Virus record (IMG/VR): IMGVR_UViG_3300037840_000382
Coordinates: 1-64,000 of that record
Source of the DNA: a virus
Direction: 5' to 3' (one strand)
DNA: 64,000 nt
The notes beneath the pieces are model-generated. The model did not search any database. It saw only the letters and a program-made list of their open reading frames with translations, and had not been told where the DNA came from. Positions 51,081 to 59,493 of the stretch are shown piece by piece. Made by a program: the position numbers and the translations under genes. The first letter of the stretch is position 1. The number at the start of each line of letters is the position of its first letter.

Positions 51081-51472
51081 GCCTCAATCTCCCCTATCAC
51101 TTTCTTGGCCGTTCCCCACGCCGTCATGCCGCCGGCCTCCTTCACCTCGTCCATGCGCGCCTCTTGAATCTTGGTTGGCCCAAAGCCCTCACGCTTGACC
51201 TCGATCCCCCAGAACGCGCCGACGCTGCGCTGACCCGCGGCGTAACCGCAGTTGAAAGCGCTGTTTAACGCGTCGATGCCCATAAGGTTATTTCTATCTA
51301 GCCACGCTATGAAGGCGCTACTCGGCCTCTCACTGCTTCTCGCAATGCACGCCACGATGTCGGGCAGGCCCGACTTGCCGAAGCCGGGAGCGAAGGTGAG
51401 GAAGTAGAACGCGCCGATCCCGGCGAGATAATTCTTCAGCTCGTCCTTCTCCACTGCTTCCGGCGTCTTCAT
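51065..51472 (-). CDS. VRR-NUC nuclease
   Basis: 135 aa from ATG 51472 (GAGGACCGAGG upstream). The frame extends to 51628, giving 187 aa, so the N-terminus is uncertain. Motifs GKSGLPDIVAC and FWGIEVKREG (PD and E-x-K) define a VRR-NUC PD-(D/E)xK nuclease. It may act in phage recombination or replication-fork processing. Confidence 0.8.
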   Translation of the reverse strand: MKTPEAVEKDELKNYLAGIGAFYFLTFAPGFGKSGLPDIVACIARSSERPSSAFIAWLDRNNLMGIDALNSAFNCGYAAGQRSVGAFWGIEVKREGFGPTKIQEARMDEVKEAGGMTAWGTAKKVIGEIEAWRKL

Positions 51473-51545
51473 CCTCGGTCCTCGCGGGTAGCGGTTGCGC
51501 TTATAGGGCGGTATTTTCTTTATGGTCCACTCAGGCACAATAAGT

Positions 51546-52247
51546 TCACTTTCGTTCTCTCCAATGTTCGCAATCGGAAACGCTACACCATGAACATAAG
51601 CCACTCTTAGTCTTATCCCACACCCCACTTTTTTTCTTCTCCTCGATCTCGCCCATCAGCCGCTTCATCTCAGCCCACGTCTTGGTTACGTCGGACAGGT
51701 CGTGTAGCTCGCCGACGCGATTCTCCTTGAGCCAAATATAGCTCCCGCAGATGCGCGTCAATCCAGGATGCTTCGCCTTGAGCAACACGGCGTTGGTTGC
51801 TAGCTCGAACGGATCTTCGTACTTGGAGCCGCCAGTTTTCCAGTCCGCGATGTAAGCGGACATCTCGCCTGTTCTGTGGTTCACGAGCGTCACGTCAATC
51901 TTGCCGCGGAACCAAACTTCCTTGTCCCAGAAATCGCAGGGGCGCATGTTCCATGTGACGCCCAGCTTCTGCTCGACTTGCGCCTCGTGATTGTCGAACG
52001 GCGTGCAAAACTGCTCCCACTGCTGCATGTCAACGGGCAGCGGCTTCTTCGCGCCCACCCGCAGCTCCATCGCGGAATGCACTTTGTCACCCCACGCCAT
52101 CTCAGGCGTCTCAACGAACGGCTGATCCTTGATGACATAGCGTCGCGCCATTTGGTGGGCGCAATTCTTGTACGTGTTGATAATCGAGTACGTGCCAACG
52201 AGGCGCGTGCGATCGAGGAAGGGGGGAACGCCGTCTAGCGTGTTCAT
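51546..52247 (-). CDS. Cas4/RecB-like PD-(D/E)xK nuclease with iron-sulfur Cys
   Basis: 233 aa. Cys29 near the N-terminus and Cys218, Cys221, Cys226 at the C-terminus (LCSWCSVSDCEHW) form the Fe-S cluster arrangement of Cas4/AddB-type nucleases. MAWGDKVHSAM, FRGKIDVTLV and YIADWKTGG give the active site. No CRISPR array was seen; such phage enzymes usually work in recombination. ATGA overlap with the gene upstream. Confidence 0.85.
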   Translation of the reverse strand: MNTLDGVPPFLDRTRLVGTYSIINTYKNCAHQMARRYVIKDQPFVETPEMAWGDKVHSAMELRVGAKKPLPVDMQQWEQFCTPFDNHEAQVEQKLGVTWNMRPCDFWDKEVWFRGKIDVTLVNHRTGEMSAYIADWKTGGSKYEDPFELATNAVLLKAKHPGLTRICGSYIWLKENRVGELHDLSDVTKTWAEMKRLMGEIEEKKKSGVWDKTKSGLCSWCSVSDCEHWRERK

Positions 52248-52732
52248 GTTGGATTTTCCTGGCCTTCACGAGCGCCTCCGGGTGGTCGAAGGGAAGGTTG
52301 CGGGTAAGTCTTGACGGCCTTTGAAACAAAAGCTTGATAACTGGCTGCCTTACACATGGCCGTCCAAACCGCCCGAACTATCTCCGGGTGATCAGAATCA
52401 AAAATATGATAATACTCAAAAAGAAAAGGCTTGAAAGCTTCGACGCCCGCGCGGATCATCGCGGGCGTGATCTCAATTTCGTCGTTGCACAGCGATCGCA
52501 CGCTTTCTATAAGCGCGTTGTATTCTTGCGTTGTCTCCCTCACGCGGGCTTCGGCGGCCTCCCACTGACGCTGTGACACTTCCCATCTCGCCCATGCCTG
52601 CAACCGATTGAGTTCCTTCCGCTCGATCTCCTGCGCCTGCGCGGCAACCGTGTTGGTAAGGCGCTCAACGCGATCTATCTGGTAGCCGCACGTCGGGCAC
52701 GGCCGCGCGATCAGCTCTGCGGTGTCAGTCAT
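52244..52732 (-). CDS. AELIAR-type coiled-coil protein
   Basis: 162 aa. MTDTAELIAR, CPTCG pair, then AAQAQEIERKELN and a long helical domain. The N-terminal motif AELIAR and AAQAQEIER is shared with the genes at 62945 and 63196. Helical; function unknown. Confidence 0.6.
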   Translation of the reverse strand: MTDTAELIARPCPTCGYQIDRVERLTNTVAAQAQEIERKELNRLQAWARWEVSQRQWEAAEARVRETTQEYNALIESVRSLCNDEIEITPAMIRAGVEAFKPFLFEYYHIFDSDHPEIVRAVWTAMCKAASYQAFVSKAVKTYPQPSLRPPGGAREGQENPT

Positions 52733-52782
52733 TTTGTCCTCTACTTAGAATACCTTTCTCCCAGCGTACCCACGAGGGGGCG

Positions 52783-52980
52783 TCAGTAGCCTTTTCCGTA
52801 GTCATATATGCTCAGCAGTTCATCGTTAGAGAGCGGCGGATCAAAAGCATGATCAGTGTCTACCACTTCGTGCTTGCGCGGATCAATGAGACACTGATTG
52901 CTCGGATGCATAGAGTCTGACCAGATTTCATAGTTCTGACCACGCAACTCGAAATCGGAACAAAGACACCGATCACTCAT
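52783..52980 (-). CDS. Small early hypothetical
   Basis: 65 aa from ATG 52980 (MSDRCLCSDFELRG), ATGA overlap with the polymerase stop. Acidic C-terminus. The longer frame upstream lies in the polymerase. Two Cys near the start. Unknown. Confidence 0.55.
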   Translation of the reverse strand: MSDRCLCSDFELRGQNYEIWSDSMHPSNQCLIDPRKHEVVDTDHAFDPPLSNDELLSIYDYGKGY

Positions 52981-54882
52981 TTCGAATACTTTTCTCCCAG
53001 CGTCACCTCCGCATCGAGCGGCAATCCCGGCAGCCACGGCACGTCGCGGCACAACTCCAGCCGGCAGCGTTCGGCGTGCTCCTCGGCGTTTTCCTTCGGC
53101 ACCAGGCACAGCAGCTCGTCGTAGGGATGGTTAAGCACACGGTAACCCATCCCCGTGATCCGGTTCATCGCTTGCGTGACGATGACGCGTGAGACGGCCT
53201 CGCAGATATGCTGGACCAATTTCGAATTCCACATTTTTTTCCAGCCGCGCTTCGTGCGCACGCGCCACCAGCCGTCGCGTTCGAAGTCGCGGCACGGCTC
53301 CACGCCGTCCCACTTGTGCCATTCCAAGGTGTCGTACACAAGCGGACAGCCGTTGGGCAGATAGATTCGCTTGTCACGTATCTCAAGCGGTCCCCACTGC
53401 ATGGGAGAGCCGCCGGCAAGACGCGCGATGACGCGCGACGCCTGAGCCCAATAGCCGGTATTCTTAGCGCAGATCGCGGAGTAGGTTTCGCGGTAAAGCG
53501 CAACGTGGCGCTCGGCCTCTTCCAGTGACATGTCGATCGGCGGTCCATAGAGCCCGATTTGCGCCGTCCTTTGGTACTTGGGCGCGGCAGCTCCGTACTG
53601 GCACATAAGAATCGCCTGTTTTCCAGCTCCTCTGCGCATCTCCAATTCCCGCGCACGCGGATCGTCCTTCTTCGGCTTGTAAATTTTCTCGCCGTAGAAG
53701 ATCGACGCAAGGTCGGCGTAGGGATCTTCTTTGTTGCGAAACTTGTCGAGCAGCTTTTCCTCTCCCGCGAGCCAGGCGCATGCGCGAACCTCGATCTGAC
53801 TAGCGTCTACGGGCGCCAGCATGTATCCCTCCGGCGCCAAAATTGCGCGTCTGATATCGGAACCACGTTTGAAGTTGAGCCAGTTGGCCCCGTCCCCACC
53901 GGATGGTCGCAAAGTACCAGCTCCCGCGTAGCGCAGATAAACGCACAGAGGTCCCCGACTTGCCATCCAGCCCAGCGTCTCGGCGCGCGTTTGCATGAGA
54001 GTGGACTTTTGGCCGATGCGAGCCTCGGCGAGGGCGCGAACTCGCGGGTTCTCGTGCTCAAGCAATTCCTCCATGAAATAGTCGGTCTTGGCGAACGCGT
54101 AGATTATTCCTCGCGAGCCGTCCTTGCGTTCCGGTCCTTCTTTGGTCTCAGGTTCAATGCCCTCAGCTCGCAACAGATCAGCAAAGCGATCGCTGGACTG
54201 AAGGTCGGCAGCAGAAACATCCAACGCAAGCAGTCGAGCAGATTTCTCACGTTCCTCACGCTCCCAAATGGCAGCAAGCAGCTCGGTGTCGGCGCGCAGC
54301 ACGGGCTGCGTAAACATTTTTATCGTGGTGTCCACGACAGAATATTCTTCGCTCGGAAACTGTTTCGAGAGTATCCCGAATAGCGTCCAGATCGATTCGG
54401 CCTCATCGCAAGCGCCGTCAGCGACCTGCTGCCTTATCTCATCGCTCAGCTCGCGCCAGCGCTTTCCCTTGAAAAGGTGATACGGGGTACGCTTAACGGG
54501 CAAACCGAATTGCTGCCGGACAGAATCGAGGGAGACAGAGATATGATTGCCAAGCAGGAGCCGAGCCATGGACAGCGTGCAACCGGACATTCGAGGCGCC
54601 ACGGAGTAGTGGTGAGATAGTATGAGGTGGTCAAAATTCGCGTGGTGGGAAAGGAGAAACACATCCGACCAGTCCTCGCTCTTCAATACCTCCCGCAACT
54701 GCCTCTCGTCGTACCATCGTGCGGGCGTGTTCTTGGACCACTTGATGGCGGCGCCGTGGGCCTCGAACCACTCGTGACGCACGTAGCTCTCGGTCGAGTG
54801 ATGCGTGAGGCTATAAGGAATGCCTCGCGCATCCTTGGCGTCGGTGAAAAAACTTTCAAAAGTCTATGACCACTATGCGCAT
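52977..54882 (-). CDS. Family A DNA polymerase, needs +1 frameshift
   Basis: 634 aa if read from ATG 54882 (GGAGGTGGACC upstream) with a +1 shift. The frame from that ATG stops after eight residues (MRIVVIDF, then TGA). Skipping one T at the UUUU gives VIDFESFF, the exonuclease I motif (D-x-E). The remaining frame, open from GTG 54782 with no binding site, carries exo II (NFD), motif A (DASQIEVR), motif B (RRGAGKQAILMCQYG) and motif C as HPYDE. Replicates phage DNA. A sequencing slip in the four T is the alternative. Confidence 0.8.
54854..54864 (-). other. Frameshift site GAC-UUU-UGA-AA
   Basis: Minus-strand reading GAC TTT TGA AA. A Phe-tRNA on UUU can slip one base onto the next UUU, skipping into GAA while the stop UGA is slow, as in the RF2 gene where CUU-UGA is used. 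No RF2-like Shine-Dalgarno stimulator lies directly before the slip. Six T further downstream are not the cause because the UGA comes first. Confidence 0.6.
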
Positions 54883-54895
54883 GGTCCACCTCCTA

Positions 54896-55075
54896 CTATC
54901 GTATTGCGGCGCTTATCTTCGCTGCAAGACTATCGGGCAGCGCATCGTGCAGCGCATCCCAATCTCTAACACTAGTAAGTGCCGCGAGTAGTACATCTCG
55001 CTGGGTCAATAGTAACGTGCATTGCGGACATGGTTCTGCGCCATCTGGCGCCATGCAGCCAGGATGATCGTTCAT
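54896..55075 (-). CDS. Zinc-ribbon-like miniprotein
   Basis: 59 aa. MNDHPGCMAPDGAEPCPQCT, then a helical end (LPDSLAAKISAAIR). Overlaps upstream stop (ATGA). Ends 14 bp before the polymerase start, with TAG TAG. Possible zinc-binding Cys. Unknown. Confidence 0.55.
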   Translation of the reverse strand: MNDHPGCMAPDGAEPCPQCTLLLTQRDVLLAALTSVRDWDALHDALPDSLAAKISAAIR

Positions 55076-55407
55076 GCGTGCATTGCTTTCGTCTTCACTA
55101 ACCTATACCCCGGCGCATGCTTCGTGCCGCCCCTGATCCTCCAGCCCGTGTCCTCGATCAGCTTGTTGATGCCCCAGACGTGCGCATGCACCGTGTAGAG
55201 CGAGCTCAGCTCGAACGAGCCCTGTATCTCTTGCTGCGTCATGCCGTGATCGCCCGTAAGCTTTATCAGATCGAAGATTGCCGCCTTGAGGGGCGGGAAG
55301 CGTACGCCCAGACGCATCTCGGGCATCGGTTGCCGGCAGAGGGGACACATGACGCGCGTGTGCCAGAACTGCCTGGTGCGGACGTAGCCGTTGGGAGAGT
55401 TTTTCAT
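55072..55407 (-). CDS. Winged-helix-like DNA-binding protein
   Basis: 111 aa from ATG 55407. CPLCRQPMPEM is half a zinc ribbon; LKAAIFDLIKLTGDHGMTQQE and VWGINKLIEDTGWRI read as a winged helix with a helix-turn-helix. Probably binds DNA, perhaps as a regulator of the early genes. ATGA-coupled both sides. Confidence 0.6.
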   Translation of the reverse strand: MKNSPNGYVRTRQFWHTRVMCPLCRQPMPEMRLGVRFPPLKAAIFDLIKLTGDHGMTQQEIQGSFELSSLYTVHAHVWGINKLIEDTGWRIRGGTKHAPGYRLVKTKAMHA

Positions 55408-55493
55408 CCGAACCAATGCCAAACGAGAGCGACGAGGATGACAGCTTCCGCTTCGATGAGAAGAGCGATAACGACTCCGCGCGCGAAGTTCAT
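55404..55493 (-). CDS. 29-aa single-TM miniprotein
   Basis: MNFARGVVIALLIEAEAVIL and VALVWHWFG: one membrane span. Overlaps both neighbours by ATGA. Too short for a database hit, but the coupling argues for expression. Confidence 0.5.
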   Translation of the reverse strand: MNFARGVVIALLIEAEAVILVALVWHWFG

Positions 55494-55642
55494 TGCCTAT
55501 CTCTCTCGTCTTTGAGAACGAGGTTTTTAATGCGATACCAGCGCGCCACGCACTGCCCCTTGCTATCATTGATCCAAACCTTGGTGCCGCTCGCGTCGAT
55601 CACGATTTCCAGGGTGTCGCTAGGCATGTCGATGAAGCTCAT
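55490..55642 (-). CDS. 50-aa early hypothetical
   Basis: MSFIDMPSDTLEIVIDASGT at start, beta-rich, ends DERDRQ. ATG 55642, ATGA-coupled both sides. Not recognised. Confidence 0.55.
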   Translation of the reverse strand: MSFIDMPSDTLEIVIDASGTKVWINDSKGQCVARWYRIKNLVLKDERDRQ

Positions 55643-55734
55643 GGCCTCTCCTCCGGCGCAAGTGAGACGATGACGTGGGCGAGCAGTCCCGCGGCGAGGG
55701 CGGCAAGCAAGTGAGAGAGGAGCCAATGGGTCAT
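55639..55734 (-). CDS. 31-aa single-TM miniprotein
   Basis: MTHWLLSHLLAALAAGLLAH, one span then acidic end SLAPEERP. ATGA overlaps. Function unknown; one of several tiny membrane proteins in this operon. Confidence 0.5.
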   Translation of the reverse strand: MTHWLLSHLLAALAAGLLAHVIVSLAPEERP

Positions 55735-55910
55735 GGCTGCTCCTCTGCCCGCGCTAAAATATTTTGTGCTCTTTCGTATAACTCGACAGCTTGTTTTATG
55801 AGCGCCAATTCTTCGTCGGTGACCTCGATTTCCGCGCCACTAGTATCTGTATCTGACCCAATCATGTAGTCAGGATAGCGCTCATCCCAACAAACCCTTA
55901 TTTTTACCAT
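55731..55910 (-). CDS. Small acidic early protein
   Basis: 59 aa from ATG 55910 (GAGGGGAGGA upstream). MVKIRVCWDERYPDYMIGSD, then a helix VTDEELALIKQAVELYERA. ATGA-coupled. Unknown. Confidence 0.55.
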   Translation of the reverse strand: MVKIRVCWDERYPDYMIGSDTDTSGAEIEVTDEELALIKQAVELYERAQNILARAEEQP

Positions 55911-56158
55911 TGAAAATCCTCCCCTCTCAACCTCGCCTCCACCCCCGCGCAGCAAGTCTTATATCTGTGCCACACGTAAGGGTCGATTACCCGCTGTTTC
56001 ACCTTGGCGGCCGTCCGTGACCGCCACGTTCGCGGCGGCGTGAGCCCTTTCTCGAAGTGGTGGATCGACTCGTAGGAGTAGCCGGTCAGCTCGGCGAGGC
56101 GGGCCTTGGAGAGCCCGCGGCGCTCGCGCCACTGCTTTGCCTGCTCGTGCTCGGTCAT
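55904..56158 (-). CDS. XRE-family helix-turn-helix regulator
   Basis: 84 aa from ATG 56158. LSKARLAELTGYSYESIHHF is a Cro/XRE helix-turn-helix. Second gene of the leftward operon, so it may control its own promoter. Overlaps the upstream stop (TGATG). A GTG one codon before is an alternative start. Confidence 0.75.
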   Translation of the reverse strand: MTEHEQAKQWRERRGLSKARLAELTGYSYESIHHFEKGLTPPRTWRSRTAAKVKQRVIDPYVWHRYKTCCAGVEARLRGEDFQW

Positions 56159-56334
56159 CACGCGAGACTGGTCTCGAGCGAAGCGAGCAGCGACTCAACG
56201 CGATGCGAGTAGCCGCCTTCGTTCTGCCGTTTCTGCTTATGGTGACAGGACCAGCAAAGAAGCAATTCCCTGTCCTTGCCGCCACCGCAGCACACGCAGG
56301 TGAACTGGGCGCGGACGTGTGGATACTGGTTCAT
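56158..56334 (-). CDS. Zinc-binding miniprotein, first leftward gene
   Basis: 58 aa. FTCVCCGGGKDRELLLCWSC with CxCC and CxxC pairs, then HHKQKRQNEGGYSHR. Reads as a zinc ribbon or small HNH-like fold. AAGG site. Probably the first gene transcribed from the leftward promoter at 56362. Confidence 0.6.
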   Translation of the reverse strand: MNQYPHVRAQFTCVCCGGGKDRELLLCWSCHHKQKRQNEGGYSHRVESLLASLETSLA

Positions 56335-56361
56335 GCGAACCTTCCCATCGAGTACATTTAG

Positions 56362-56391
56362 CTAGTACACTAACGCGCTTTAGCAAGTCAA
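56362..56391 (-). promoter_or_regulatory. Candidate leftward early promoter
   Basis: Minus-strand TTGACT (56391-56386), 18 bp, TACTAG (56367-56362). It also covers two TGTACT direct repeats, 13 bp apart, possible operators. Matches the early promoter style seen at 59402, 59853 and 60560, though with a different -10. Confidence 0.4.
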
Positions 56392-56476
56392 GCCTTCGCG
56401 CGCTAAAAATGCATTAAAAAGCGCAATCGCTACCGCGTCGCTCTTAAAAAGCAATAAAATTGCGCGGCGTCGCGTG

Positions 56477-56505
56477 TTGACGGCATTGCGGCGAGGGTGC
56501 ACCAT
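56477..56505 (+). promoter_or_regulatory. Candidate rightward primase promoter
   Basis: TTGACG (56477-56482), 17 bp, CACCAT. The -10 is poor, so confidence is low. The predicted start lies just before the hairpin at 56517, making a very short leader with a terminator. Confidence 0.35.
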
Positions 56506-56516
56506 CGGGAGTAAAG

Positions 56517-56555
56517 AAAAAGCCCCACCGGCGCGGCTATGCGGTGGGGCTTTTT
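56517..56555. terminator. Bidirectional terminator in the primase leader
   Basis: Perfect 14-bp stem AAAAAGCCCCACCG/CGGTGGGGCTTTTT with an 11-nt loop and U-tract on both strands. It stands between divergent operons, downstream of the candidate rightward promoter and upstream of the primase, so it may act as an attenuator or as an insulator. Confidence 0.75.
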
Positions 56556-56628
56556 AGGCAAGGTGGTACGTCCTGGGAGGATTGCACCGGAACCTTGCGT
56601 AGCAGAAGCCGCAAAGGCGCGCAAGGGG

Positions 56629-58950
56629 ATGCCAGGCCAGCCACGATTTATTGAAATCGCCCTGCCATGTCTCGCTCGCGGGTGGTGGGTTTTTCCATTG
56701 CAGCCGCGCTCCAAGCTGCCGTTCAAAGGGAGCCGCGGGTTCAAGGATGCGACGCTCGACCGCGCGCAGGTGGAGGCGTGGGGGTGGAAAGCGCCCGACG
56801 CCAATGTGGGGATCGCCACCGGGCCCTCGGGCCTAGTGGTGCTCGACCTCGACGGGCCTGAGGGGCAGGCGCAGCTCAAAGCGATCGCGCGGGGCGACCT
56901 GCCGCGCACCTTGGTCGTCAAGACGGGTCGGCCGGGCGGGTTCCACCTCTACTACGCGGGCAGCAGCATACCATCAAGCCAAGTCAAGGGCGAGCACCTG
57001 GACGTTCGCGGCAGTACCGGCTACGTTCTGGCGCCGGGGTGCGTCCACGAAAACGGTACTATCTACACAATCGTAGTGAATTCGCCCGTTGCGCCGGTGC
57101 CGGCGTGGGTCGGGCCGTGGGTGCGATCGAGAGGAAATGCGGGTTCAGCCAATTGGCTGAACCTCCGAAGGGAGGTGATTCGCGATGAGCAGGACGCGAC
57201 TCAAAGCGTCCTGGTACCAAGCACGCAGACCGTCAGGCCCCTCCCCAGCATCCCCGCGGGAGGGGCCGCCACGACCGCCCAGCGGGCAATGAGAGCGCTT
57301 CAGGAGGCGGAGGCGCAATCGTGGTCACCCGAGGCGGAGACGCGCCTGCGCCTCGCTCTGAGCGCCATACCGGCCGACATCGACGGGCAGACCTGGGCGT
57401 CCTTCGGCATGGCGCTATGCGATCTCCGTTGGGACCAGAACGGGCAAGATGTCGGTTTCGAGCTTTGGGATGCTTGGTCCAAGACCAGTCAAGGAAGGGG
57501 CGCCGGCAACGGGGAGTACCGGGGGCGAGCGGATCTGGCGAAGCGGTGGCGAGGGTTCCAAGAGAAGAACTATCAAGGGGTTAGGGCGACCATCGCGAGT
57601 ATTTTTGCAAAAGCCAGGGAGTTCACCTCGCACGCACCAATTGGTCCTTCGACAAGGGCTCAGGATAATACGGGACCGTATGTTAGCGATGTAAAATCTC
57701 ATCAAATAAATGGTGTGGCAACCTTACCCGCACCCATTTTCTCAAGCACACCAAGCATCGTGTTTCCCGACGTGACTAAGCAGGGGAGGCCGCTCGCCAC
57801 GTGTCGCAACGCGCGCCTCGCGATTCGGGGGCTCGGGATCGAGTGCCGCCACGACGCGTTCCGGGATCGCTGCACCATCGGGGGGCACCCGCTTGAGGAT
57901 TGGGCCGGCGAGCTGACGGATAACACGGTGCATATCCTGCGCGTTGCGATTGAACAGACGTACCGTTTCGACCCTGGCACGATTTCTACGCATGACGCGG
58001 CCGTACAGGAGTGCTTGGCCGCGAGCCGTGACCCAGTGCTCGACTATCTCGATTCGCTCGCCTGGGACCGCCGGGCGAGGCTGGCGGGGTGGTTGAGCGT
58101 CTACTTGGGGGCGGCTGGCACGGCGTTCAACCAGGTGGTCGGGACGCTTGTGCTGGTTGCCGCGGTCCGGCGGGCCCGCGAGCCCGGCTGCAAGTTCGAC
58201 CAGATTATGGTTCTGGAGGGACCGGAGGGCACACTCAAAAGCTCGGCGGTGCGCCTACTCGCCGGCGAGTGGTTTTCGGACCAGACGCTGCTCGGGCTTG
58301 GCGACCAGCGGGAACAGGAGGCGGTAAGCGGGGTGTGGCTCTACGAAATCGCGGACCTGGCGGGCCATAAGCGGTGGGAAGTCGAGCGCATGAAAGCGTT
58401 CGCCAGCCGCACGCATGACAGGGCGCGGCCGGCCTACGGGCGGCGCCGCGTTGACCAGCCAAGGCGCTGCATATTTTTCGGGACCACGAACAACGAAACT
58501 TATTTGCAGTCGCAAACGGGCAACAGGCGATTCTGGCCGATACGATGCGGGCGAATCGATTTGGAGGCGCTACGGCGCGATCGCGACCAGCTGTGGGCCG
58601 AGGCGAGCGCTATCGAGGAGCAAGGGATAGCGTTGGAATTGCCACGGGCATTGTGGGCGGAAGCAAAAGCGCTCCAAGGGGAACGCCTTGACCGCGACCC
58701 ATGGGACGATGCGCTAGCGGAACTTGAAAAACACTACTCAGTAAAACTTGAACAAGCGGGCGATGGAGGGGGCGAGTGGAGAGTGCCAACCAAGGATATC
58801 TTAAGCGAGTATTTGAAACTAGGCGCACGAGAGCAGACAGACACGATAGCAAAGCGTTTGGCGTACAGTCTACGGCGTTTAGGGTGGGATGGACCAAAAC
58901 TTATCAGATTTGCCGGCGGAACGTCTAGGGGGTACACTAAAAAGGCGTAA
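56629..58950 (+). CDS. Primase-polymerase/VapE-type helicase
   Basis: 773 aa from ATG 56629 (start uncertain; the ATG at 56539 lies inside the terminator). N-terminal prim-pol pattern LARGWWVFPLQPRSKLP and VLDLDGPEG. The middle is helical. The C-terminal VapE-type ATPase has Walker A EGPEGTLKSS near 530-540, then YEIADLAGHKRWEVERMKAF and TNNETYLQSQTGNRRFWPI. Expected to prime and unwind DNA at the adjacent origin. Confidence 0.85.
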   Translation: MPGQPRFIEIALPCLARGWWVFPLQPRSKLPFKGSRGFKDATLDRAQVEAWGWKAPDANVGIATGPSGLVVLDLDGPEGQAQLKAIARGDLPRTLVVKTGRPGGFHLYYAGSSIPSSQVKGEHLDVRGSTGYVLAPGCVHENGTIYTIVVNSPVAPVPAWVGPWVRSRGNAGSANWLNLRREVIRDEQDATQSVLVPSTQTVRPLPSIPAGGAATTAQRAMRALQEAEAQSWSPEAETRLRLALSAIPADIDGQTWASFGMALCDLRWDQNGQDVGFELWDAWSKTSQGRGAGNGEYRGRADLAKRWRGFQEKNYQGVRATIASIFAKAREFTSHAPIGPSTRAQDNTGPYVSDVKSHQINGVATLPAPIFSSTPSIVFPDVTKQGRPLATCRNARLAIRGLGIECRHDAFRDRCTIGGHPLEDWAGELTDNTVHILRVAIEQTYRFDPGTISTHDAAVQECLAASRDPVLDYLDSLAWDRRARLAGWLSVYLGAAGTAFNQVVGTLVLVAAVRRAREPGCKFDQIMVLEGPEGTLKSSAVRLLAGEWFSDQTLLGLGDQREQEAVSGVWLYEIADLAGHKRWEVERMKAFASRTHDRARPAYGRRRVDQPRRCIFFGTTNNETYLQSQTGNRRFWPIRCGRIDLEALRRDRDQLWAEASAIEEQGIALELPRALWAEAKALQGERLDRDPWDDALAELEKHYSVKLEQAGDGGGEWRVPTKDILSEYLKLGAREQTDTIAKRLAYSLRRLGWDGPKLIRFAGGTSRGYTKKA

Positions 58951-59223
58951 GTGTAACAGGTGTTACGGGTACCACGGGGGAGGTGTAACAGAAATTCGGT
59001 AATGATTTCAACGCTGTAACACCTGTAACACCTGTTACTCCTTTTCTATGGTAGTGTAATGGAATATAGAGATGTATATTTATATAGTACATAATTATAT
59101 ACTACATATTATATAAGATTCTATAACGCCTCTATAGGAGAACGTGTTACAGGTGTTACAGCGTTGAAATCGTTAAAGAACAGGTGTTACATGGGGGCGA
59201 AACAAACCCGTAACAGGTGTTAC
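58951..59223. other. Candidate replication origin with iterons
   Basis: Non-coding about 290 bp behind the primase. A perfect 28-bp inverted repeat (59004-59031 and 59144-59171) flanks a 112-bp spacer whose centre is very AT-rich. At least seven copies of the ACAGGTGTT/AACACCTGT unit lie on both sides, including palindromes at 58953-58966 and 59210-59223. This is the classic look of iterons around an AT-rich unwinding element. Confidence 0.7.
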
Positions 59224-59241
59224 AAAAAGTGGAGAGAGTAA

Positions 59242-59415
59242 ATGCGCTACGTAGTCGTGATTAGAATCTGGAGTGGAAGAACGCGTTATCATCTAAAGAC
59301 GGTCCGGATTAATACGCGTCAAGCGGCGGATAAAATCGTTAATTGGATCAAGACGTTAGATGAAAGAGACTCAATACGGGCTGAAATTTTTGAGGACGGA
59401 GTTGACGCCCAATAA
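59242..59415 (+). CDS. 57-aa hypothetical, after origin
   Basis: MRYVVVIRIWSGRTRYHLKT, then a helix, ends DGVDAQ. GGAGAG site. The first small gene after the origin. No domain recognised. Confidence 0.5.
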   Translation: MRYVVVIRIWSGRTRYHLKTVRINTRQAADKIVNWIKTLDERDSIRAEIFEDGVDAQ

Positions 59416-59430
59416 TTTAGGGAGTACATA
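59402..59430 (+). promoter_or_regulatory. Early promoter family, copy 1
   Basis: TTGACG-N17-TACATA with the conserved ATTTAGGGAGTACATAA (59415-59431). The -35 lies within the tail of the gene at 59242. Transcript would begin near 59437 and its leader can form two hairpins before the next gene. Confidence 0.6.
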
Positions 59431-59493
59431 AACAGTCGCGGCGGATAGCGTCGCGAGCAAGAGCGCACTGCGAGTGCGGCATAGGAGGGTGGC

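Noticed and set aside
51546-52247. Evidence of a CRISPR system from the Cas4-like nuclease
   Set aside because: No repeat-spacer array or other cas gene is visible; phage Cas4-like nucleases commonly stand alone.
56539-56628. Earlier start for the primase
   Set aside because: The ATG at 56539 is inside the terminator hairpin and the first 30 residues do not look like the prim-pol start.
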